From the NCBI GenBank assembly GCA_026394935.1, contig JAPLZR010000045.1, positions 1 through 5,789 on the forward strand: a stretch of 5,789 nt of DNA. The letters are read 5' to 3'. This document shows positions 1-5,337 of this stretch, piece by piece. The notes under the pieces are model-generated. The model was not told where the DNA came from. It saw only the letters and a program-made list of their open reading frames with translations, and ran no database searches. This DNA comes from Candidatus Woesearchaeota archaeon. Lineage in GTDB: Archaea > Nanobdellota > Nanobdellia > Woesearchaeales > ARS49. The position numbers and the translations under genes were made by a program. Each line of letters starts with the position of its first letter. Positions within the stretch are counted from its first letter, which is position 1.

Positions 1-828
1 TCAAACGTCAGATTTGTAGTCCTAGACGAAGCAGACAGAATGCTTGACATGGGATTCATAGACGATGTAGAAAAAATACTTCGCGGAACACCAAAAAACA
101 GGCAGACAATGCTGTTCTCAGCAACAATGCCAGACCAGATAGTAAGAATACTGGACCGTTACATGAGAAGCCCAGAAACACTCATGCTACAACAGGATGA
201 AATATGTGTCAAAAAAATCAGGCAAAGAGTCTACGGAGTAGACAGAAAACTAAAACTGGACCTGCTCACAAAAATATTGCGCGAAAAAGAAGTCAAAAAA
301 GCAATGATATTCTGCAACACAAAAGACTGGGCAGAAAGGCTTGGAGACATTCTATGGAAAAAACGCTTCAATGCAACAAGCATCCACTCAGGACTGAGCC
401 AGAACAAAAGAAACAGAGTCATACAGGACTTCAACGCAGGCAAGTACAACATTCTCGTAGCAACAGACGTAGCATCAAGAGGACTGCACATTGAGGGAGT
501 CACGCACATTATCAACTACGATATTCCACGCAATCCAAAAGACTACATCCACAGAATAGGAAGAACAGGACGCGCGGGAAAAGAAGGAGACGCAATCACG
601 CTATTAACACAACTCGACGAACACTTACTAAGAGCAGTCGAAGCAGAAATCAAGATGTTCCTTGAAGTGCAATACATAACACCAGAAGGCAAAATAATGA
701 CTCCAAAACGAGACAGAAGCCACCTGGAAACACCAGTACACGAACCGCACCCAGGAGAAGAGCTCAGAATACACGCACACGTTCCATCACAATCAGAAGC
801 AACAGGAGACGACTGGGGACTGGATTAA
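1..828 (+). CDS. DEAD-box ATP-dependent RNA helicase, C-terminal part (5' end outside window)
   Basis: The reading frame is open from base 1, so the gene begins upstream; 275 residues are visible. The visible part starts just before motif II (DEAD, residues 9-12 of the fragment), followed by motif III SAT (40-42). The second RecA-like domain follows, with IFCNTK (motif IV area, about 103-108), VATDVASRG (motif V, 153-161) and HRIGRTGRAG (motif VI, 184-193). The Walker A and Q motifs lie outside the window. Enzymes of this family use ATP to unwind or remodel short RNA duplexes in the cytoplasm, in ribosome assembly, mRNA turnover or cold adaptation; the exact role cannot be told here. After the helicase core is a tail of about 60 residues, rich in His, Pro and Glu and ending in GDDWGLD, with no domain I recognise. 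Third codon positions are strongly A/C (Asp: 18 GAC, 4 GAT). Stop TAA at 826-828. Confidence 0.95.
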   Translation, partial: SNVRFVVLDEADRMLDMGFIDDVEKILRGTPKNRQTMLFSATMPDQIVRILDRYMRSPETLMLQQDEICVKKIRQRVYGVDRKLKLDLLTKILREKEVKKAMIFCNTKDWAERLGDILWKKRFNATSIHSGLSQNKRNRVIQDFNAGKYNILVATDVASRGLHIEGVTHIINYDIPRNPKDYIHRIGRTGRAGKEGDAITLLTQLDEHLLRAVEAEIKMFLEVQYITPEGKIMTPKRDRSHLETPVHEPHPGEELRIHAHVPSQSEATGDDWGLD

Positions 829-845
829 CTCCACTACACAAATCC

Positions 846-851
846 TTTTAA
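846..851 (+). promoter_or_regulatory. Archaeal box A (TATA) candidate for the sigma-factor gene
   Basis: TTTTAA within CCTTTTAAC, centred about 27.5 bases before the ATG at 876. This is the usual box A to transcription-start distance in archaea, so the mRNA would begin at or within a few bases of the ATG (leaderless). No ribosome-binding site is seen before this ATG, which agrees. No bacterial -10/-35 pair is visible in the 47-base gap. The short T run could also help end the helicase transcript. Identified by position and composition only. Confidence 0.5.
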
Positions 852-875
852 CAGGCATTTCTGCGCAAAAGTAAG

Positions 876-2219
876 ATGACTGACGCCGGAGTTCACGGTA
901 GCAAAAAATGGAACTGCTTACAAGACGATTCTTTAGATTATTTTTCAAAAGAAGCAAACAAATATGCCCTGCTAACGCATGAACAGGAAAAAGAGTATGG
1001 AAAACAAATGTTTTTCTATAAAAGAGAGATCGTATCGATTTTATTAGAACTTCCAAGATATGAAGGCGGCCTTGAAGATAGACTGGAAAAAGTACATGAT
1101 AAAAAAAAGTCATCTGCCAGAACACAAATAATTCTACGAGAACCGCCTAAAGATAATGTCATAAAAACAAAATTAGGCACCTGCCTGGAAACTGTACAAA
1201 AAATAAACGACTACCTGAACGACACATCCCGTTCAGAACACCAGATATCCGCAAAAAAAGAAAACAAACTGGCTCTACTGAACGAGTTCAAATATTCCCA
1301 CAAATTCATAAGCGATTTAGTAGCTACAGTGAAAAAAATAGAGCAAAGCGACAACAGCACCGATTTTGGCAGGGAATATTCCAAAATACGAAAAAAATTC
1401 AATGGAAGATATTCAGGACAAGTCCAAAGAATAAACACCCTGGCCGGGCAATATTCTGATGTATTCAACAAGCTTTTCAATGCAAACCTCAGACTCGTGT
1501 TAAGCGTAGCAAACAAATACAGACGCAGAACAGGAATGGCATACATCGACATAATCCAAGAAGGATGCCTTGGATTGATGAATGCAGTAGACCGATATGA
1601 TCATTCACGGGGTTTCAAATTTTCCACGTATGCAACACACTGGATAATGCAAGCCATAACAAGAGCGCTTTGTGAAAAAACGCGCACAATAAGAATTACG
1701 GTACACACAATAGAAAAACTGGGCAAATACTATAAAGCCCGAAAAACCCTCTCGCTGACAGGAGAAGAGCCCACAATTGAAGCGCTATCACTGGAAACAG
1801 GAATGTCAACAGAAAAACTGAAAGAACTTACTAAAATAAACACCAGAAATCCAATATCGCTCGACATTGTAAATGATACGGAAGATGGCGAAGGAGGAAC
1901 ATTTGCAGACTACATAGAAGACAAAAAAGCAGAAGACCCGTTAGTGTATGCGCAGAAACAAAATCTTCGGGATAGAATACGTGAAATACTGGGAACTCTG
2001 CCTCGAACAGAAAGAAGAATAATCGAGCTGAGATACGGATTGAACGGACCGCCATCCACGCTTAAAGAAGTGACTGGCACGTCTTTTCCAGTCTCAAGGG
2101 AAAGAATAAGACAAATACAAGCAAGTGCAATACGACGACTACAACACCCTGTGCGAAGCAGAAAACTGATAGGATTGCTAGATAAAGCTAGTGCTGATGA
2201 AGCTCGGCAAAAGTCTTAA
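876..2219 (+). CDS. RNA polymerase sigma-70 factor, RpoD/SigA-like
   Basis: A 447-aa protein with the sigma-70 regions in order. Region 1.2 is at about 18-45 (DSLDYF, LLTHEQEKE). A poorly conserved, charged, probably helical insert runs from about 46 to 198. Region 2 is at 198-275 (NANLRLVLSVANKYR, DIIQEGCLGLMNAVDRYD, KFSTYATHWIMQAITR). Region 3 is at about 276-350, including the acidic finger ending in FADYIED. Region 4 is at about 365-435 (ELRYGLNG, SRERIRQIQASAIRRLQHP, SRKLIGLL). In bacteria this protein binds core RNA polymerase and recognises -10 and -35 elements. Residues matching E. coli Q437/T440 (Q259, T262) and R584/E585/R588/Q589 (R408, E409, R412, Q413) are kept. Oddities: only 17 residues precede region 1.2, so region 1.1 is absent; the first Trp of the region 2 WW pair is His255; region 4.2 has a one-residue insertion and a Pro before its turn. 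Asp codons (11 GAC, 14 GAT) differ from the + strand neighbours. The family is clear; the role in an apparently archaeal cell is unknown. Confidence 0.95.
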   Translation: MTDAGVHGSKKWNCLQDDSLDYFSKEANKYALLTHEQEKEYGKQMFFYKREIVSILLELPRYEGGLEDRLEKVHDKKKSSARTQIILREPPKDNVIKTKLGTCLETVQKINDYLNDTSRSEHQISAKKENKLALLNEFKYSHKFISDLVATVKKIEQSDNSTDFGREYSKIRKKFNGRYSGQVQRINTLAGQYSDVFNKLFNANLRLVLSVANKYRRRTGMAYIDIIQEGCLGLMNAVDRYDHSRGFKFSTYATHWIMQAITRALCEKTRTIRITVHTIEKLGKYYKARKTLSLTGEEPTIEALSLETGMSTEKLKELTKINTRNPISLDIVNDTEDGEGGTFADYIEDKKAEDPLVYAQKQNLRDRIREILGTLPRTERRIIELRYGLNGPPSTLKEVTGTSFPVSRERIRQIQASAIRRLQHPVRSRKLIGLLDKASADEARQKS

Positions 2220-2964
2220 GCAAAGGATTCTTAGCGTGCTCTAAAAGATCACGGTCAAAATGACCGGCTTCCTGAGCCATAATCTCCAAAGCAGCTTCAG
2301 ACACAACAGGCCCCTTGTACGGCCTCCTGCTCGTCAAAGCATCAAAAACGTCGCAAACAGAAATAACCTGAGCGCCCAGAGGGATATCACTTTCGCGCAG
2401 ACCATACGGATAGCCAGTGCCTGAACGCCATTCATGATGATATCTCACATTAGGAATAACATCCTCAAAATCAACACCAAACAATTTTCCCAACATGCTA
2501 AGCATGTAAGCGCCTGTATCAGGATGGGGACGGATATGCAATCGACGCTCATCATCAGTTAAAAGCTCAGGTTTGTTCAAAATATTATCAGGAATGGCAA
2601 TTTTGCCGATATCGTGAAACTCTCCTGAAAGTGCAATGCGTTCTGTCTTAAGATTGCCATAACCCAAAGATTTGCAGACTGCTCTGCTGTAAACCTCAAC
2701 ATTGCGATTATGAGCCTTGATAAAACCATTACTGAAACCAAGAGAATTATCCTTCAAACAAACATTCATTTCAACAAGTTTCCTGATCGCATCAGCACCG
2801 CACAAAGGCCTGCTCTTGCCAAGCAAAGCAACATACAAAGCAACCTGCTTATCAGCATTAGAAGGATTCATAATCTGAAAAACATCACGGGCAACATCAG
2901 GCGCAGGAATATACTGGCCTTCCTTAGCCTTTGCCAACTTATCAAGCCACGCTTTATCAGTCAT
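2188..2964 (-). CDS. Stand-alone HD-GYP domain phosphohydrolase (putative cyclic dinucleotide phosphodiesterase)
   Basis: A 258-aa soluble protein from the ATG at 2964. Residues 1-80 are a short N-terminal region with no recognised sensor domain and no membrane segment. The HD-GYP domain follows: H85 (AHNRNVEVYSRAV), the HD pair H117/D118 in FHDIGKIAIP, H147 (RPHPDTGAYML), H176/H177 in YHHEW, the GYP triplet at 184-186, and D205 in DVFDALTSRRPYK. All expected metal ligands are visible; the Asp often found just before G.GYP is Ser181. Well-studied HD-GYP proteins hydrolyse c-di-GMP (some cGAMP) in bacteria, and the family is unusual in archaea. The substrate cannot be read from the sequence. 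A TTG at 2973 would add three residues and lies almost exactly where a leaderless transcript from the box A at 2995-3001 would start; ATG is preferred as the commoner start. The last 32 bases overlap the 3' end of the sigma gene on the other strand. Codons are T/G-ending (Asp: 17 GAT, 2 GAC). Confidence 0.9.
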   Translation of the reverse strand: MTDKAWLDKLAKAKEGQYIPAPDVARDVFQIMNPSNADKQVALYVALLGKSRPLCGADAIRKLVEMNVCLKDNSLGFSNGFIKAHNRNVEVYSRAVCKSLGYGNLKTERIALSGEFHDIGKIAIPDNILNKPELLTDDERRLHIRPHPDTGAYMLSMLGKLFGVDFEDVIPNVRYHHEWRSGTGYPYGLRESDIPLGAQVISVCDVFDALTSRRPYKGPVVSEAALEIMAQEAGHFDRDLLEHAKNPLLKTFAELHQH

Positions 2965-2994
2965 TTCTATCAAAAATCTGAATGAGAAAAAAGG

Positions 2995-3001
2995 TATTAA
3001 A
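2995..3001 (-). promoter_or_regulatory. Box A candidate for the HD-GYP gene
   Basis: On the minus strand this reads TTTAATA, centred 25 bases before the TTG at 2973 and 34 before the ATG at 2964. Transcription would therefore start near 2972, giving either a leaderless TTG-initiated mRNA or a leader of about 8 bases before the ATG. Confidence 0.45.
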
Positions 3002-3007
3002 GAATGA

Positions 3008-3022
3008 CGTACGTATTGTACG
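3008..3022. promoter_or_regulatory. Inverted repeat in the divergent promoter region (possible operator)
   Basis: CGTAC, five bases, then GTACG: perfect 5-base arms with a 15-base span. It lies between the two divergent box A candidates, 6 bases from the leftward one and 11 bases from the rightward one. That puts it on the upstream (BRE) side of both promoters, where a dimeric regulator could affect both transcripts. No regulator gene is in the window, and so short a repeat can occur by chance. Confidence 0.35.
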
Positions 3023-3033
3023 GCAAGCGAACA

Positions 3034-3041
3034 TTTTTAAT
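3034..3041 (+). promoter_or_regulatory. Box A candidate for the thioredoxin-permease operon
   Basis: TTTTTAAT centred about 49 bases before the ATG at 3086. Transcription would start near 3063, leaving a leader of about 22 bases that contains the GGTGA ribosome-binding site. Unlike the promoters of the sigma gene and map, this one predicts a leadered mRNA. Confidence 0.4.
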
Positions 3042-3076
3042 CATGTGACTTTCTCTATTAATTATTCAAAAATCAG

Positions 3077-3081
3077 GGTGA
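3077..3081 (+). promoter_or_regulatory. Shine-Dalgarno site GGTGA for the thioredoxin-like gene
   Basis: GGTGA ends four bases before the ATG at 3086 and can pair with the conserved TCACC near the 3' end of archaeal 16S rRNA. It fixes the start codon of the small CxxC protein. Confidence 0.6.
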
Positions 3082-3085
3082 GCAG

Positions 3086-3313
3086 ATGAAAATAGAAATA
3101 CTCGGAATGGGATGCCCGAAATGCAAACAACTCGAAGCAAACACAAGAAAAGCGCTTGAAGAAACAGGCAAAAAAGCAGAAATAGTGAAAGTCACTGATG
3201 TTGACAAGATAGTCGAATACGGAGTAATGTCGACACCCGCAATTGTTATTGATGGAGCTGTAAAAGCATCAGGCAGGATTCCTGATGTGGAAGAAATTAA
3301 AAAATGGCTATAG
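3086..3313 (+). CDS. Small thioredoxin-fold CxxC protein (redox-active disulfide protein 2 / MTH895-like)
   Basis: A 75-aa single-domain protein. After the first strand (KIEILGMG) comes the active site CPKC with C10 and C13. The cis-proline loop of the thioredoxin fold is at residues 49-51 (STPAIVIDG), and a last helix ends in EEIKKWL. The length matches the small archaeal glutaredoxin/thioredoxin-like proteins of the MTH895 type (about 77 aa). It likely makes thiol-disulfide exchanges in the cytosol, or carries a thiol-bound metal or metalloid. The ATG is supported by the GGTGA site just upstream. Its 3' end overlaps the start of the permease gene by 10 bases, so the two are probably translated together and the protein probably serves the transporter, by reducing it or handing it substrate. 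The exact partner chemistry is inference. Confidence 0.9.
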   Translation: MKIEILGMGCPKCKQLEANTRKALEETGKKAEIVKVTDVDKIVEYGVMSTPAIVIDGAVKASGRIPDVEEIKKWL

Positions 3314-4419
3314 AACACAAAGACTGGGAATTGCTGTTCTGGATAACAATAATCTTCGCAGTATTCTTTTTCATCCCAACCAACAGCGAATGGTTCACAA
3401 ACTCTACACTAAGCGGAGTAAACCTGCTGGGCAGTTATGCAAAATTACACGTACTAACCTGCCTTGTGCCAGCCCTCTTTATCGCCGGAGCAATCGCTGT
3501 CTTCGTGAAAAAAGAAAAAATAATGAAATATCTCGGCTACGAAGCAAAAAAATACGTATCATACTCAGTAGCATCAATATCAGGAGCCATACTCGCAGTC
3601 TGCTCATGCACAATTTTACCCCTGTTCGCAGGCATAAGAAAAAGAGGAGCAGGACTCGGACCTGCAATAACATTCCTTTACTCAGGACCAGCAATAAACA
3701 TAGCAGCAATATTCTTCACAATGAACGTCCTCGGACTGAAAATAGGACTGGCAAGAGCAATCTCTGCAATAACACTCTCCATAATAGTCGGCATAACAAT
3801 GCAATTAATCTTCAGAGAAAAAGTCAGCGAAAAAATCAAAATAGAAGAAACACCAGAATCAAAAATATCAAATCCAGTCTTATTAATCTTTTTCGCGCTC
3901 ATGATAGGAGTCCTGATAGTCAACGGGCTCCAGATAAACAACACACTAAAATACACTGCGATTGGAGCGTTCACCTTAGGAGTGATAATCATCGCGCTAT
4001 GGAAGTTCAAAGACCACGCAACCAAAGAATGGCTGACAGAAACCTGGAATTTCGCGAAAATGCTCCTGCCACTGCTGTTCATAGGCGTATTCATCGCAGG
4101 ATTCATAATGCCATTATTGCCCCAGCAATTAATAGAAAGCCTCGTAGGAAAAAACAATCTTATTGGCAACCTAATAGCATCTGTATTCGGAGCGTTCATG
4201 TACTTCTCAACACTCACAGAAGTCCCAATAATACAAGCATTAATGGCAAAAGGAATGGCAACAGGACCAGCACTCGCACTCCTCCTGGCAGGACCATCAC
4301 TAAGCCTTCCAAGCATGCTCGTAATAGGAAAAATATTAGGCGCAAAAAAAACAACAGTTTACGTAGCGCTCGTGATAATATACTCAACAATTGCCGGACT
4401 GATTTTCGGGCTTCTCTAA
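3304..4419 (+). CDS. ArsP-type permease (DUF318 / predicted permease family)
   Basis: A 371-aa integral membrane protein with about ten hydrophobic segments (roughly 10-26, 46-68, 86-106, 118-140, 148-170, 190-208, 216-233, 253-272, 285-305, 320-371 as one or two). The family signature is clear: CSCTILPLFAGI (C100, C102), then KRGAGLGPA and FLYSGPAIN. A second, diverged copy of the same block lies at about 299-336 (TLTEVPII, KGMATGPALALLLAGPS) without the cysteines, so the protein is an internal duplication. Studied members export trivalent organoarsenicals; many others, especially in anaerobes and archaea, have no known substrate. A soluble loop at about 171-190 (rich in K and E) separates the halves. 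The ATG lies inside the end of the thioredoxin-like gene, with GGAAG at 3289-3293 as a possible ribosome-binding site. No arsR or arsC is in the window. Family confidence is high, substrate confidence low. Confidence 0.9.
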   Translation: MAIEHKDWELLFWITIIFAVFFFIPTNSEWFTNSTLSGVNLLGSYAKLHVLTCLVPALFIAGAIAVFVKKEKIMKYLGYEAKKYVSYSVASISGAILAVCSCTILPLFAGIRKRGAGLGPAITFLYSGPAINIAAIFFTMNVLGLKIGLARAISAITLSIIVGITMQLIFREKVSEKIKIEETPESKISNPVLLIFFALMIGVLIVNGLQINNTLKYTAIGAFTLGVIIIALWKFKDHATKEWLTETWNFAKMLLPLLFIGVFIAGFIMPLLPQQLIESLVGKNNLIGNLIASVFGAFMYFSTLTEVPIIQALMAKGMATGPALALLLAGPSLSLPSMLVIGKILGAKKTTVYVALVIIYSTIAGLIFGLL

Positions 4420-4427
4420 AACAATCG

Positions 4428-4436
4428 TTTTTTAAA
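4428..4436 (+). promoter_or_regulatory. Box A candidate for map, also a T6 tract after the permease
   Basis: TTTTTTAAA; the TTTAAA part (4431-4436) is centred 25.5 bases before the ATG at 4459, so map would be leaderless, and no ribosome-binding site is seen before it. The six T residues come 9 bases after the permease stop, and archaeal RNA polymerase often terminates at such runs, so the same bases may end one transcript and position the next. Confidence 0.5.
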
Positions 4437-4458
4437 CTGTCCACTATTTCCAAAACAT

Positions 4459-5337
4459 ATGGACAACATAGAGAACTGGCGAAAAGCAGGCAAAATTGCA
4501 AAAGAAGCGCTCGAATACGGCAAAACCTTAGTCAAAAACGGCGCAAAAATCAAAGAAGTCTGCGACAAAATAGACGCCAAAATAATAGAACTAGGCGGGA
4601 AACCAGCCTGGCCGACACAAGTAGGAATGGACGCAACAGCAGCACACTACACTCCTGAAAACGACGATGAAGCAGTGTTCAAGAATAATTTAGTCTGCCT
4701 GGATGTTGGAGCTCAAGTGGACGGATGCATAGGAGACAATGCTTTAACGATAGATTTGTCAGGCAAATATTCAGACATAATGAAAGCATCAGAGGAAGCA
4801 CTGAATAACGCAATCAAAATAATACAAATCGGAACACCAATAGGAGAAATAGGAAAAGTAATACAGCAAACAATAGAAAAATTCGGCTTATCGCCAATCA
4901 GAAACCTCTCAGGACACGGACTGTCGCCCTGGGAAATCCACGACAAGCCAAGCATACCAAACCATGACACAAAAGACACAAGACAATTAGAAAAAGGGCA
5001 GATAATAGCAATAGAGCCCTTTGCAACAAACGGAGCAGGACTCATATACGAATCAGACCACGGAAACTTATTCTCGCTAGTCGATGTCAAACCAGTACGA
5101 AGCCAATACGCAAGAGAAGTGCTGGAATACATAACAGAAAACTACAAGAACCTGCCATTCACAACACGATGGCTAATCAAGCAATTCGGACCAGGAAAAA
5201 CAAACCTTGCAATAAACGAAATGATGCGAAACGGAATGCTTCACGCATACCCGCCATTAATAGAAAAAAACAAAGGAATGGTTGCAGTCTTTGAGAAGAC
5301 AATATTAGTAGACGATAAAGTGGAAATATTAACTTAA
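4459..5337 (+). CDS. map: Methionine aminopeptidase, type II (archaeal)
   Basis: This cytosolic metalloenzyme removes the initiator methionine from new proteins when the second residue is small. The 292-aa length matches archaeal type IIa enzymes (about 295 aa, no N-terminal extension). The pita-bread fold residues are all visible: H63 (AAHYTP), D82 (LDVGAQ), D93 (IGDNALTIDL), H153 (SGHGLS), H161 (WEIHDKP), E186 (AIEPFATNG) and E279 (VFEKTI). Metal ligands D82, D93, H153, E186 and E279 fall within one residue of their positions in the Pyrococcus furiosus enzyme. The type II insertion of about 60 residues is present at roughly 195-260 (YAREVLEYI to NEMMRNGMLHAYP). Local departures from the usual consensus are Gln86 where GxHxDG is common and Val277 where QFEHT is common. 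The start is supported by the box A 25 bases upstream. The last 9 bases overlap the 3' end of the minus-strand gene. Asp codons: 13 GAC, 5 GAT. Confidence 0.97.
   Translation: MDNIENWRKAGKIAKEALEYGKTLVKNGAKIKEVCDKIDAKIIELGGKPAWPTQVGMDATAAHYTPENDDEAVFKNNLVCLDVGAQVDGCIGDNALTIDLSGKYSDIMKASEEALNNAIKIIQIGTPIGEIGKVIQQTIEKFGLSPIRNLSGHGLSPWEIHDKPSIPNHDTKDTRQLEKGQIIAIEPFATNGAGLIYESDHGNLFSLVDVKPVRSQYAREVLEYITENYKNLPFTTRWLIKQFGPGKTNLAINEMMRNGMLHAYPPLIEKNKGMVAVFEKTILVDDKVEILT

Noticed and set aside
1101..1108. A8 run in the sigma gene as a frameshift or slippage switch
   Set aside because: The frame is intact across it, A runs of 7-8 occur in several genes here (for example 4344-4351 in the permease), and the region is simply rich in Lys AAA codons.
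2252..2266. Hairpin CGGTCA-AAA-TGACCG about 33 bases after the sigma stop, as a terminator
   Set aside because: It lies inside the HD-GYP coding sequence, at the GHFDRD codons, and is not followed by a T run, so chance from coding is more likely.
3017..3041. Bacterial-type -35/-10 promoter (TTGTAC ... TTTAAT) that the sigma factor might use
   Set aside because: The spacing is only 13 bases instead of about 17, and the -10 part doubles as the archaeal box A. I saw no perfect TATAAT on either strand by eye.
3678..4316. Minus-strand open frame of 212 codons inside the permease gene
   Set aside because: It is antisense to a well-supported family member, has no recognisable domain or start signal, and is explained by base composition.
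3285..4658. Long open frame of 457 codons across the permease and the start of map
   Set aside because: Its product is very rich in Arg, Asn, Ser and Thr with no domain, and it shadows a clear membrane protein and the map start; it is open only because of the strand's A/C-rich composition.
5264..5270. A7 run, read as T7 on the minus strand, as terminator of the TPR-like gene
   Set aside because: It is about 60 bases beyond the stop and encodes Lys codons of map; possible, but not supported by anything else.
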